This document shows positions 9,526 through 20,400 of a DNA stretch of 64,000 nt, in pieces. The DNA is from Pythium myriotylum. Lineage: Eukaryota; Oomycota; Peronosporomycetes; Pythiales; Pythiaceae. The translations under genes and the position numbers were made by a program. The stretch lies in contig JALJCQ010000009.1 in assembly GCA_023091665.1 (NCBI GenBank), positions 2,666,001 through 2,730,000 on the forward strand, in the 5' to 3' direction. The first letter of the stretch is position 1. The number at the start of each line of letters is the position of its first letter. The notes under the pieces are model-generated. The model was not told the DNA's origin, did not search any database, and worked only from the letters and a program-made list of their open reading frames with translations.

Positions 9526-10047
9526 AAAACAAGCCCCCATACGGCTTTGACGTTTGACTGAAAGGCGATAGCAGTAGCAAAATGGTTCATTGTTGCTGGT
9601 CAAGTTCACCAGCCCTCAAGCGCTTCCCTGGATAACAGAAGCTTATCCGAGGTGCAGAATCCTCCGCTCGGGTGCTTTCGCTTTTAATTCTTGGAACAGT
9701 GGACCCAACTCCTAAGGTCTCACGAAACGCGGGCAAACGCGTGGCAACTCAAGAATCCAACGAATGAGGCATATCCGTCCACCATGACATGGGAACGGAA
9801 CATCATGAACACGACCGTCCTGAACCTGGTAATCAGTGTGTAACACCGATTGGCTCTGCTGTAGCTCTTCATTCGTACGATCATCTCATCCCATTCTTGA
9901 AAAGCCGAATGGCCAACGAGGCGGCAATCATTTTGAGCCCTCACGAGTTGATACGAGGAAATTTGCAGTTCCAACAGAGAAACAATCACATGCTCAGATG
10001 GAAACATCACCAACACATTCACGGAACCATTTCTTGCTGCTGACTAA

Positions 10048-10082
10048 CATCATCCACTCCTCAAAATGAGGAGTGGATGATG
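10048..10082. repeat. Perfect hairpin, 15-bp arms
   Basis: CATCATCCACTCCTC at 10048-10062 and its exact complement at 10068-10082 flank the loop AAAAT. Confidence 0.95.
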
Positions 10083-10109
10083 CCAAGTCTCGTGAGGCAA
10101 AAGACTTGG
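10083..10109. repeat. Adjacent hairpin, 8-bp arms
   Basis: CCAAGTCT and AGACTTGG around an 11-base loop, directly abutting the preceding hairpin. Confidence 0.8.
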
Positions 10110-10404
10110 TTATTGGATAGCCGAACGCAGTGGAATTTTGCTCGCGCAACATTCAGACGCTTCAGGCCACAAAACCGTTGGGTTCGTTTTCAGTCAGCAC
10201 GCGTTGCCTTTCTTGGTTGAGTACAGTTCCGGTTGATTCGCGCTGCACGAAATGTCGCCTTCTTGAAGTCATCTACCGAGTCGCCTTCATCGATCGGAGC
10301 AGAGAACGCAACTCATCACGACATCGCAAAGAGAGCCTTCACCATCTCCCCCAATTGATGCACTCGACGATCCGTCCCTACTCTCAACAACAGTGATGAT
10401 AGCC

Positions 10405-10545
10405 CCTTCGACTTGACGAACAAGCCGGAGAGCGAACTTCGGTCGGTTCGACCGCGGTGACCTCGCTGGAGAGGTCGAGTGGGAGCAAACTTTGACGAGT
10501 GTGTCGCTCTTTGGAATTGGAGACGTCGCTGCCAAGGAAATGGCT
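10405..10545 (-). pseudogene. Decayed elicitin remnant
   Basis: About 140 bases align, with substitutions and a small deletion, to the core of elicitin 3 around 8763-8901. Shared blocks include CTCGGTCGG-like, CCGCGGTGA, TTGACGAG(C/T)GTGTCGC and GGAATYG. The signal peptide, cysteine framework and tail are gone and the frame is broken. The deletion removes one of the paired cysteines. It lies between elicitins 3 and 4 in the same orientation, as expected for a dead tandem copy. Confidence 0.75.
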
Positions 10546-10978
10546 CCCAAACACAATGAGAGGTCACTACAGATCGAGGATCACAGTTGTGGGGTCGCGA
10601 TCTGCTCGGAAAATCCCGCAAAAACGGGTTCAAAACCTAGCCCTAAATGTAAGTCCAAAAAGAAAAAGAAAAAGAAAATAACAATCAGATCAGTGCTGTT
10701 GTTTTGTGCATTTACCGACTGGTTCACCTCTCCAAGATCGACCGAAAGCTCAGCTCACCGTGGTATGACCATGTCTCTGCTCCTCGAGGCACCCCAAGCA
10801 CCACGGAGTCGACGTTCTGTACGGCAACATAGGTTGAGACCACACAAGAGCAAGCTTAGAATGAGACGACGACAACCGGAGTGGACGACGACAACCGGAG
10901 TTTAATTCTATCATCAGTGTATATTATGACACGAGCACAGCATTCGATCACGCTTGCTACACATTCTAGCACTGCTGC
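10546..10978. other. Spacer upstream of the elicitin remnant
   Basis: About 430 bases. Contains dispersed repeat B and a short direct repeat, ACGACAACCGGAGT, at about 10866-10902. No gene seen. Confidence 0.4.
10634..10670. repeat. Dispersed repeat copy B (CCTAGCCCTAAAT core)
   Basis: Similar to 9366-9403, upstream of the elicitin remnant. This suggests the duplication carried promoter-proximal sequence along with the gene. Confidence 0.5.
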
Positions 10979-11560
10979 TTACAAGAGCGTGGCAGCGACA
11001 GCCATGACGACGGCGCCGGTGGCAGCGGCCACAGTCGAGGCGCTGCTGGTCGGGCTCGGCGTCGGCACTGACGAGCTCGGGGACTTGGTGGTGGTGGTGG
11101 CCGAGCCAGTCGTCGAGCCCGTGGTCGAGCCCGAGGTCACCTCAGTGGTAGCGCCGGCAGCCGACGAGGCACCGGTCGACGGAGCCGTCGTCACGGTGGC
11201 GTTGGCAGCGGCGCCCGAGCCGGCGGCATCGGCAGTACCCGACGAGACCGACTTGCAGGCCTCCTGGAACTTGTCGATGAGGTCCGCCTTGACGTTGACA
11301 GTGCCGAAGGTGCACTCGGTCGGCACGGCGGCCGTGATCGAGGAAAGGAGCTTCTGGCAGTCCGCGTTGGAGCAGACCTTGGTGAGGACATCGCCCACCG
11401 GGATCTTGAGCGTGGCGGCCGAGTAGCCCGTGGCGGCCGTGCAGGCCTTGCCGTCGGCGCCCGTGGCGATCGTGACAAGCTTGGTCTGGTCGCACGGGGC
11501 GGCGGTCTGAGCCGAGACGACGGCGAGCGAGGCGACAGCGAGGGCAGCGAAGAACTTCAT
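10979..11560 (-). CDS. Elicitin-like GPI-anchored secreted protein 4
   Basis: 193 residues from the ATG at 11560. Signal peptide MKFFAALAVASLAVVSA, then PCDQTKL and six conserved cysteines (TGYSAATLKIPVGDVLTKVC, NADCQKLL, PTECTFG, EACKSV). A Ser/Thr/Gly tail with TTGSTTGSATTTT and a hydrophobic GPI-type terminus follow. It is closest to elicitin 3 over the folded domain. Expected role: extracellular lipid or sterol binding at the hyphal surface. The longer in-frame upstream extension is treated as UTR because the signal peptide starts exactly at this Met. Confidence 0.9.
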   Translation of the reverse strand: MKFFAALAVASLAVVSAQTAAPCDQTKLVTIATGADGKACTAATGYSAATLKIPVGDVLTKVCSNADCQKLLSSITAAVPTECTFGTVNVKADLIDKFQEACKSVSSGTADAAGSGAAANATVTTAPSTGASSAAGATTEVTSGSTTGSTTGSATTTTKSPSSSVPTPSPTSSASTVAAATGAVVMAVAATLL

Positions 11561-11603
11561 GGTGGAGAGTGGAGTGGAGTGGGTTGGACCTCGGCGGTGG
11601 ATG

Positions 11604-11620
11604 GCAAGTTGCACAATGAC
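11604..11620 (-). promoter_or_regulatory. Oomycete Inr-like element of elicitin 4
   Basis: The minus strand reads GTCATTGTGCAACTTGC. It shares TCATTGTGCAA with the elicitin 1 element and lies 44-60 bases before the ATG. Confidence 0.6.
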
Positions 11621-12647
11621 TTGATGGGGGCAGGCCTCACCCCGGGGATCCTCTGCCGCGAGGGCCCAGTCTTCGTTTTCTCGGGAGCCCATGTGCGGGC
11701 CTTCGCCACATGCGGACGACAGCACCGCGAGCCAAAAAGTGCACATGTATCCGTTTGGTGGCGGTCGCCGTCCAATCGTCTGGTACCAGCAGGAGAGTCC
11801 GGCTGACACATGCGCTGTGAGTAACGCCATGGACAAAACACCAGGCAGGACACAGACCAGACTAACCCATGCGGGCAGTCTACCGAGAGACAGCGCTCCA
11901 CGATCAGATCCCCTTCAAGACCCGAGATACCGTCCTGTCGGTCTACGAGATCTGCCGCGGGTGGCTCGTCGCGTGGATGGCCGCTGGCTCGTTGCTGAGA
12001 AGCCCTCGGGCCCTTTTTCTTTGTTGGGGCGAAGTGGCCGGGGCTGTCGACGGAGAAAAACCGGATCTGTCGCTGCCTTAGAGCCGCAATATCTGTCAGA
12101 AATTGTACCTAAATATATTGGAACAATGCAATGCGGACTCGGACGTCTCCTCCAGATTTCCCCCCCCCCCCATCTCCCCTCGTTTTCGGCAGAGAGAAAC
12201 TACCATACAAATCGTCTGCTTGTCCGCGCCTCTCCGAGGCTCCTCTTCCGTCTCGCTGTTCAGTGTCGCGCTGCACTGTTCACCGAGACAAGGCTGGGCG
12301 TCAGTGCTGTCGCCACCGCCCCAGCGACCTGCTCGCGAAACTTTCCAGGTCTTTTTCGAGCCGCGTCTCTTCTTCTCGCCCGTGGCGCGTGTGCCTCTTC
12401 GCCGGCCAGCGAGCCTCTCTCTCCCCCCACACACGACAGCCTGGAGCTTCTCACGAGTGCCCACCAAATTTTTTTTGTATGTTTGTTTACGGGCCGACGT
12501 TGACGAAACCGGCCCGTGATCCTCGGCCGAATACCCATACCGGTATCAACTCCTTGTACCAGTATCTTCACCGGTAACGGCATGACGAACCCGGGTGGGT
12601 TTTGGCACGGGAACCCGTTCGGCCCGTGAAAACCGTATCTCAGGGGG
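11621..12647. other. Gene-free spacer, about 1 kb
   Basis: No supported gene. It contains a run of about 12 C at 12160-12171 and a hairpin with arms ACGGGCCG/CGGCCCGT at 12489-12517. The motif CGGCCCGTGA recurs near 12620. Confidence 0.45.
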
Positions 12648-13640
12648 ATGATGCCTTATCGCATTCTTCTCTCGATCTTCTCGGCCGCACGAAGGATGGA
12701 GACGGCGAGGCGCTTCGCGGCGGGCGAGGCCTCGCTCAAGGAGCTGCTGGAGGCGCTGCGCGAAGACGCCGAGCCCATCGAGGAGCTCGACCTCTCGGCG
12801 CTCGCGCTCGGCGGCCGCTCGCTGCGCGAAGACGGCGTGCTCGTGGCGCGCGTGCTCGAGACCAACCACACGGTCAAGCGCCTCGCGCTCACGGACCACG
12901 GCATGGGCGACCGCGGCGCCAGCGCCGTCGCCGACCTGCTCTGCGTCAACAAGACCATCGCCTACGTCGATCTCTACGGCAACGGCGTCGGCGACGAAGG
13001 CGCCGAGGCCATCGCCGTCGCGCTCTACGGAAATGACTCGCTGCTCGAGCTCCATCTATGGGGCAACGAGATCGGCGACGCTGGCGCCAAGGAACTCGCG
13101 CAGGCGCTGCGCTCGAACCGAACGCTTGAGTACCTTGACCTCGTGGACAATCAGATCACCGACGAAGGCGCGCGCGCGCTGCTCGAGGCGCTCGAGCAAA
13201 ACACCAAGATCCAGACCATCAAGCTCGCGCAGAACGAAGTGTCGCCGGACGTGGTCCACGATCTCGCGTCGGCGCTCGCGAGGAATCGACTGGAGGCCTT
13301 CCACCTCAAGGACGAGGCCAAACATCGAGACGAGAGCGACGCCAAAGGCCAAGACGACCACAAAGAAGCCGTCGAGCTCCCTGCTACGAGCGACCACAAG
13401 GAAGAGAGCGTTGAGATCAACGATGAAAGCGTTGCCAAAGACGAGGAGGAGGCTCAAGACGAAGAAGAAGACGTTGTCAAAGACGAGGGCGCTGTTAAAG
13501 ACGAGGACGACCCGAGCGATCCTGCGAATGACACGACCGATGGAGATGGGCCTCCGTCCGGTGTCTCGACGGACACTGAGAGTGCTCAAGAGAGTAAGAA
13601 TGACGAGCAAGAGGAGGAGGACGATCCGTCGTGGATTTGA
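12648..13640 (+). CDS. RNI-type leucine-rich repeat protein with acidic tail
   Basis: 330 residues, or 314 from the Met at 12696, which looks at least as good a start. Residues about 60-215 form five to six ribonuclease-inhibitor-type repeats (for example GDEGAEAIAVALYGNDSLLE, GDAGAKELAQALRSNRTLEY, TDEGARALLEALEQNTK), the NLRC3/RanGAP-like class. The last 110 residues are Asp/Glu-rich and disordered with repeated VKDE/AKDEEE units. RanGAP proteins also have an acidic tail, but the catalytic Arg region was not recognised, so this remains a generic LRR protein, probably a protein-interaction scaffold. Confidence 0.8.
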   Translation: MMPYRILLSIFSAARRMETARRFAAGEASLKELLEALREDAEPIEELDLSALALGGRSLREDGVLVARVLETNHTVKRLALTDHGMGDRGASAVADLLCVNKTIAYVDLYGNGVGDEGAEAIAVALYGNDSLLELHLWGNEIGDAGAKELAQALRSNRTLEYLDLVDNQITDEGARALLEALEQNTKIQTIKLAQNEVSPDVVHDLASALARNRLEAFHLKDEAKHRDESDAKGQDDHKEAVELPATSDHKEESVEINDESVAKDEEEAQDEEEDVVKDEGAVKDEDDPSDPANDTTDGDGPPSGVSTDTESAQESKNDEQEEEDDPSWI

Positions 13641-13712
13641 AGTACGTTACTAAAATAAACTTGCACGCTACTTTGTTTGATTTACTACTACTTTGTCGAG
13701 TTGATTTTGATG

Positions 13713-14974
13713 CTAGGATTCCGCTTGGATCAACGGGGCTATGAGCGCACTCTCGACGCGCAGCACCGTCACGGCGGCCTCCATGATCCAAATCGCCGCG
13801 TACGCCGCGTTCTCGCTCGTGATCGAGCCGCAGGCCGTCGATGTCGTGCCCGTGACGTTCCCATCGCGATCGCGCACTTCGTCCATGTGGTTCCTACAGA
13901 GCATAACTGATTAGAAGGCATGCTGGGCACGGCTTCACTCGTAGCATCGACGTACCACAAAAAGTTCTGCGTCCAGATCACGTCTGGCATTGCGAGCTGG
14001 ACATCAGGCATCGGTATCGTGCGCATGCAGCTCATGTGGCCTCTTGGTGTCTGCTTGCGAAACTGGATGCAAATGTGGTGGCACGTTGTGTCGAGTGCCG
14101 GGTACTTGATGTCTTGGCGCAGGATCACGACGTCATCCGAGATACGTTGCAGGATATGCATGTGGTACTTTGCCTGTAGCCCGAGCATCACGCGGCGGTA
14201 TTCGCACTCGTTCCAGAAGATGTTCCAATACTTGTCAAATTGCCTGCCCGGGTGTAAGGACGGCAGGTTCTTAGAAAAGCTGAACTCGAGCGTGCCCGTC
14301 GAGGCCTCGAAACGCGTACGGTCGACCCAGCCGTTGAGCGAAAGTCCCGACGACACGAAGTCGTCGCTGAGCGAAAAGCGCGTGATGGTCTTCATGCAGG
14401 ACTCCATGATCTCGTTGCACTCGTCGACGCTCAGCGGCTTGAAGTGCTGCTTGGAGATGGCGTCCCAGCGCTTGATCTTCATGTTCCAGTCGTCGAGCGA
14501 TGGTTGCTGCACGAGGTCGCGGATGACCGCGGCGGCGTTCTGGTGTTCGTAAAGCCGCTTCTGCATCTGACGATGCTCTCGCTCAAGCGCGCGCATTTCC
14601 TTGGCGAGGCTTTCCATCTTGGAAACCAACAATTTCGGTGGGGGCGTATGCGCAGGAACGAGCCCAAAGTCGTCCAGGAGCGACCGCGCGTCGTCCTGGA
14701 GCTTCTGGGGCAGCTTGAGGTTCTCGAGGATCGTCGAGAGCCTCACGACTTCGTCCTGGAGCAGCTTGACGCGCGCCTGTCGCTGCTGGCGCGACCGGCG
14801 CTCGATGGCCGTGCGCCGCGCGCGCTTAATCGGGTCATTGTCCACCGCCGGTGCCTTGCCTTTGCCTTTGGCCGCCTTGGTGTTCGACGCTCCGGGCGAC
14901 GACGACGACGACGAGCTCGACGACGGCGCCGGCGAGTGCGCGCCCGCCGCGTCGACGAGCGCAGAGCCGGCCAT
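13713..14974 (-). CDS. M96-like bZIP/START oomycete protein, two exons
   Basis: Exons 14974-13956 and 13893-13713 with a 62-base GTACGT...TGTAG intron give 399 residues. The join restores W-NHMDEVRDRDGNV, and the unspliced reading loses similarity and becomes Arg-rich. The N-terminus is Ser-rich. Residues about 50-95 are a basic segment (RRTAIERRSRQQRQARVKLL) running into a leucine-type coiled coil. The rest resembles the START-like half of the large oomycete family named after the M96 mating-specific protein. Such proteins are probably regulators, but direct DNA binding is not shown. A CT-rich tract lies just upstream of the start. Confidence 0.75.
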
Positions 14975-15000
14975 GCTGGTGGTCGAGGGGAGAGGGGGAG

Positions 15001-15058
15001 GTCTCTCTCTCTCTCGCTCTCTGTGTTTCTCTTTTTCTCTCTCTCTCTCTCTCTCTCG
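15001..15058. repeat. (CT)n-rich tract in promoter region
   Basis: Almost continuous pyrimidine CT repeats, 27 bases upstream of the start of the M96-like gene (a GA tract on that gene's strand). Confidence 0.85.
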
Positions 15059-15355
15059 GTCAGTGGGAGGCGCGTTGGGAAGGCTCTTCCACTTGTCCCG
15101 TGCCTGTCAGCCGGCGAGCGACGAGAAGGAAGATGCGGCCGGCAGCAGAGGCGCGCTGCCCATTTCCGCGGGCGGGAGGACAGCGCAGCAGCTGTTGAGG
15201 GGAAGGAGATGCGTCCGGACGATCTCACGGCCGACAGCTAGGCCAGCCTAGTGACGCGGAGCTCACCCACGGCAACAGCAACTCGGTGGAGCCGTGCAGA
15301 TGTGGACCACACACGAGCTGCAACCCTGACTGGAGCTCAGCGCACTCGCTGGACC

Positions 15356-17194
15356 ATGGCGCTCTCGTGGCTCTTTGCCCATGCGAGCGAGCGAGTTGAC
15401 GTGGCGAGGGAGTTGCTGGGTGACAAGGCCGCGCTTGGGGATCTCGTGCCCTCGGTGCTGGCGTTTCTCGACTTTGAATCGACGCGGAGACTCTCGCACG
15501 TGTGTCGCGACGCTGCTCGCTCGAGCATCCGAGCTTGGGTGCTGCAACGCTCGGTACTGCAGCTCTCTGCGACGTCTTTCCATGTCCATGAGTTGATGCG
15601 ATGCATGGCGCTTCGGGACCAACTACGGGCTGTCGAGATTCGGGACTGTCTGCTGGCCCCGCAGTGGACTCCCGATATGGCGACGCTGCTTGCTGCTGTA
15701 CGGCGTGTCAAGTTCTCGGACCAGCCCAAGCTTGAACGGGAAGTACTCGACGAGGTCGAGAATTCATGTAGCACTGCTCGACGTAAGATGGGCGACGCGG
15801 CGCTCGTGCGCCACGTGCGACGTCGCTTGAACAAAGAGCATTGCGCCGAGTATCGACTAGTCGAACAACCCCACGTTGCCTACGAGCTCATACCATGGCT
15901 CCATACTCTCCCTGCCTCGCTCGTCGAGCTCGACTTTGGCAGCCTGCAAATCGATGACTTGGCGTGCTTGCAGCAGTTTCCACACCTGAAGAAGCTACGC
16001 TTGAACGCCGGCAGCAACGTTGCCTCCGCCAACTTTCTGCAGCCTCTCGCAAACGCTACATCGCTCGAAGAACTCGTGATCTCCCGACTCGACAGAGATG
16101 ACTGCAGTGAGCTCGCCGCGCTGACTTCGATGCGGAAAATTGAGCTCCGATGTGCCTTATTACTTCGAGATGTCGAGTTTCTACGAAAGATGCCCATGCT
16201 CGAGTCCGTTGTGCTGGCTGAAATGACCCTCACAGATCTTTCCCCTCTTCAAAGTCTCGTTGGTCTGTCAAAACTGACGCTCGACTCGTTTGCGACCTCA
16301 TCTGCAGTTTCTTTCGGAGAACTGGCTTCGTTGCCGTCTCCAGTGTTTCCTAAGCTTGAATCGCTTCAGGTTCTTTTCACGCATGTGCATATCGAGAAGC
16401 TGTTGCCACACTGTCCGTGCCTCGTACAGTTGCACGTGTGTACTGTAGAGATGAGTACCTGGACGCCACTTGCATCATTGACAAACTTGGAATGCGTCGC
16501 TGTAAACGTCGACAATGTCGACAACTGGACACCTCTCGCGAGTCTCCCTCACTTGCGACAGCTAGCTCTAGAGACCAGGCGAGGATCGATCAGCAGCCGC
16601 TGCTTCACCAATGGATGGGCATGTCTTAGAACCCTCATTACGCCTCCATGGGATGACTACTCATCACTCGTTGACAGTGCGATTTCACTCAAAGAGCTGC
16701 ATCTGCTTGGTTGGAGATCGCGAGACAGTAGCTCACTTGCAACACTGAAGAACGCTGAGTGCCTGGAGAAGCTTCGAATCGCTTTCTTGCCTGGGCCAGT
16801 GGAACTCTCCACACTCGGTGAGTTGCACCAACTTCGATCTTTAGAACTGTGGAGCGCTCCAATAATCACCATTGACTTCTTACGAGGAATGAGCAACCTT
16901 GTGGAGTTGAGATTACCGAGACCCTTCCAAGATGGAGTGGCCATTATTGATTTTGCACCGCTGATGAAGTTGGAAAATCTGCAGTCCCTGGACCTGAGCG
17001 GTCGGCGTGAATTCAAGAACGCGAGTTTGGCGTATTTGGAGCAGCTAACGACTTTGAAGAATTTGTTCTTGGCCGGGTCAGGAGTAACCCCGTCGGTCAT
17101 GCAAAGACTATGTGTTCGTTACAACATGTTAATGCCTTACCGGTCAATAGAACCGCATCCCATGCTTTCGGCGAATCTTGCTTCATGTAGATGA
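15356..17194 (+). CDS. Leucine-rich repeat protein, F-box-like N-terminus
   Basis: 612 residues from the ATG at 15356 (context ACCATGG); the in-frame extension to 15251 lacks an ATG and is taken as UTR. Residues about 25-65 (LVPSVLAFLDFESTRRLSHVCRDAARSSI, an F-box-like pattern) precede about 12 irregular leucine-rich repeats from residue 160 to the end, such as SLEELVIS, LRSLELWS and LENLQSLDLSGRR. F-box/LRR proteins recruit substrates to SCF ubiquitin ligases; that role is inferred from the pattern only. Intronless. Confidence 0.7.
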   Translation: MALSWLFAHASERVDVARELLGDKAALGDLVPSVLAFLDFESTRRLSHVCRDAARSSIRAWVLQRSVLQLSATSFHVHELMRCMALRDQLRAVEIRDCLLAPQWTPDMATLLAAVRRVKFSDQPKLEREVLDEVENSCSTARRKMGDAALVRHVRRRLNKEHCAEYRLVEQPHVAYELIPWLHTLPASLVELDFGSLQIDDLACLQQFPHLKKLRLNAGSNVASANFLQPLANATSLEELVISRLDRDDCSELAALTSMRKIELRCALLLRDVEFLRKMPMLESVVLAEMTLTDLSPLQSLVGLSKLTLDSFATSSAVSFGELASLPSPVFPKLESLQVLFTHVHIEKLLPHCPCLVQLHVCTVEMSTWTPLASLTNLECVAVNVDNVDNWTPLASLPHLRQLALETRRGSISSRCFTNGWACLRTLITPPWDDYSSLVDSAISLKELHLLGWRSRDSSSLATLKNAECLEKLRIAFLPGPVELSTLGELHQLRSLELWSAPIITIDFLRGMSNLVELRLPRPFQDGVAIIDFAPLMKLENLQSLDLSGRREFKNASLAYLEQLTTLKNLFLAGSGVTPSVMQRLCVRYNMLMPYRSIEPHPMLSANLASCR

Positions 17195-17406
17195 CCCAGT
17201 AAGCCCAAGTCTGCAGATGGTACCGACTAGACACATCTACAGCCCGGGAAAAATTTACACGCGATGATTCTGCCAACGCATGGAAGCCCTTCCCCCGTCT
17301 CAGTTGGAGTTCTAGGTTGACTCAGAACGAACCACTCGAGCTTGCAGCACTACATATCGACGGCAGAAGTTATATGCCTCTGAGCTACGATGAGCAGATC
17401 TCCTGC
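17195..17406. other. Short convergent spacer
   Basis: Between the LRR stop and the OFD1 stop. It includes a possible last OFD1 exon (17349-17322 on the minus strand). Confidence 0.4.
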
Positions 17407-20400
17407 TTACCTTGATGCAAACGAGCCACCGGAGTTCTCCATCTCATCGTCCGACGCGCTATGCCTCAATCTAGCCTGTTCTGCAGCTATCCGTTCCTCT
17501 TCCTCCCGTTTACGTTGGTCTTCAAGTTCTTGCTGGCGCTGCTTTTCGGCTGCTCTTCGTGCGAGCACTCGCTGGCGATAAACGTCAAGTGCATCCTCGT
17601 CTTGCTTTTTCTTCTTAGCCTCCTCTTCTTCTCTTCGCTCTTGCTCCAACTCTTCCTCTGTTTTGGTTATCACCAGAATTGGTTGGTCGAGTTGCTCTTC
17701 TTCACGTTTTTCAACTGTGGTTACTTCAGACGTTTCAGCTGTTTGGGTTGGGCTAAGTTTTTCTTCTGTTGCTGTCCGTGTTTCATCAATATCAGCGTGA
17801 TCGGCCTTGTTCTCAACCACGATGGCACTGCTGCTGTCGCCAGGAACCTCGTTGTCGCTATCGGCGGCCTCACTATGGAAGCTATTGCTTATGGACTCAT
17901 GATCTACTTCTTCTCTTTCTTGCGAATCGACCGAGGTTGGCTGACAGTCGTCAATTGTTGGAATTGCCGCATCAGCACGGCGAACTTCGTCTTGATTGAT
18001 TTTTAAAGACAAAGAAGGGATGTTGTGGTCGTCAATTTGTGACAGCTCTGGTGAAGAGGCTTGGACGCTCCCCACATTGTCCGTATTTACGCTGGCAATG
18101 GTGCCATGTGTGAGATGGACACGAAGACTCGATTCGTCAGTGTCCACCGCTTGTTGTCTTTCTCGTTCTTTCTGCTCCTCTCGCACTTGTAGCAAGTGCT
18201 CCGAATCGGCTTTCTCTTTGGCGAGACGGGTACGCTCTTCTTCTATATAGCGTTCTTTTTGCAGACGCTGTTGTTCAGCGGCGATTTGCTCGTCGATCAA
18301 TCTTTTCTGTGCTTCTCGTGCATCATCAAGTGCTTTTTGCTGCCTCTCAAGCTCAGCTTGGAGTTCTGTTTTCTGCTCAGCGAGCCTACGTCTCTGTTCT
18401 GCCTCCATCTCTTCTTCATACTTGACACGTTGCTGACGTTCAAGCTCCAACTCTTCTTGAAACTTTTGCCTTCTCTCCTCCATGTCGCGCTCTTCATTCT
18501 CTTCTCTTTCTTTCCGTTTACGCTCGGCTTCTCGCTGATCTAAGATCTCACGTTCAAGTCGCTCTTGGTCACGTCTTAGTTTTGCTTTTTCCTCATCGTC
18601 AGGTCTTCGTAATGCCATCGTGCCGTGTGAACCATCTCCGCTTTGATTATTCTGTGGCTGGAACACCGAACTAACATCACGTGAAGACCCAACAAAACTC
18701 TGCATTGCAGCAATCTGTGACATCATCTCCATCATCTTCATCATCATGCGTTCGTTCATATCACTTGGAAGGTCGCCCCCATTGAGGCTACGCGCATGTG
18801 ACGCACTTCGAACACCCACCGCTTGTCTAGAACTTACCGCAGACTGCGCTTGTGCCAACAAAGTATGAAGACTGGCAACCTCGTGACGAAGTGCTTCCAC
18901 ATGCACTTTCTCGTCTTCGTACTGCGTCTGATACTTCTCTGCAGCGGCTTCACTTTCACCTAATCGTGACTGTAACTCGCGAAGTCTTCCAACCATCTCA
19001 TTCTCTCTCCACCGAGATTCAGCTCTCTCGCTTTCTAAGATTTGCATCAGTCTCTTGCGTTCCTCCACGATTCCAGTTGCCTCGCTCAGTTTGAGCTGAA
19101 TCATTTGATGCTGCAAATCTTTCAGCTCGTTCTCGAGCTGTCTTGTCTCGGAGGTCTTCTCTACCACCACGTCTTCAAGTTTTGATCGCTCTGCGTGTAA
19201 GCCTTTGAGCTCTGCTGACAGCCGTGCATTCTCATATGAGAGTGTCTTCATGTTGTGTTTGTCTTCTCCAAGCAACTGTTCGCGAGCATCGATTTCACGA
19301 CTGAGTGCTTTTTTCTCGGCTTCCGCCTTGCATAGTTTGCTCTCGATCAGTGCAAGTGCATCTTGCGCGCTAATCAGCTCTGACTCAAGCGCGGCTATCC
19401 TCTTTTTTGTTTCCTGAATCGAAACCTTTTCGTCGCTCATTCTCCGAATGCCTTCTTCGAGTTCGTGCTCCCGTACCAAAAGCTGCTGCTCTCGAGCTTT
19501 AATTTCGCTTTCCCACTTCAGTTTTTCGAGTTGCCACATTTTCTCCTTCTCTCGCAACATGCTATCCACAGTTGACTGCATGTTCTCTTCCCGGGCTTGA
19601 ACAGCCTCCTCTAGTAGTTGCAATCGCTTCGTTTCCATTGTTATATGCCGCGTTTCCGAATTGTACCTAGCCTCGACGTCTTGTTGTTTCACTCGGAGCT
19701 TCTCTATATCTTGGAAGACGCGTTGTCTCGCTTCGAACAATGAAGACTCGAGCTCAGCTTTCCGAGCTGCAAACTCCATCTCTAGTTCGCGCTCTCTGTC
19801 CTGCAAGCGCTGCAGTCGTTCGCGATGCTCCTGGAGCATGGTTGTCTTAGTCGCATCCATCTCCCGCTCAAACTTCCTTCTCTCCTCCACTCGCATCAAG
19901 CCAAGTTCCGTAATTTTGAACCGCTCAAGATCTTCTTTCAGCCGCTTTTCGCACATTTCATCGTACTCTCGTTGGTAGCGTAGCACGCGTTCTTCAAATG
20001 ACTTCGCCGAGTAGTCGGCTTTGTGGCTCGCGCATTCAGCCAGGTATGTGTTCTCCACGCGGCGAAGCTGGTTTTCGAGAGCGAGTCGGTGGTCGTGGCA
20101 GTCCATGGCGGTCTGTGTAGCGCTGCTCATCGTCGCAACCGTTAGTCGGCGTGTGAGCTCTTTCAACAGCACGGTCACGAGTGGCTTGGCATCGTTGTTT
20201 CCACCCACAGAGGAGCTCAGGCGAGCGTCCTCGACTCGTAGCATTTGCACAATCGCGTCGCGAGAGAGAAGCTGCTGCACACCACCAATTTCCGGCACAA
20301 AGACCGCCATCGTATGCTCCATGTTGTGGTGCTGGAGGTACTCGAGGACGAGTCTGTGGACGAGTTGCTCATCCACACTCCACGCCGGCTTCCCGCGGTC

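Larger units (their letters stand above)
9087..10404. other. Gene-free spacer with hairpins
   Basis: About 1.3 kb between elicitin 3 and the elicitin remnant. The features seen are the paired hairpins listed separately and dispersed repeat A. The short reading frames look like chance. Confidence 0.5.

Noticed and set aside
11691..12503. A 270-codon plus-strand frame
   Set aside because: No ATG-supported start with coding character, mixed composition across a poly-C run, and no motif.
15251..15355. N-terminal extension of the LRR protein
   Set aside because: No ATG at its start; the ATG at 15356 has a strong context.
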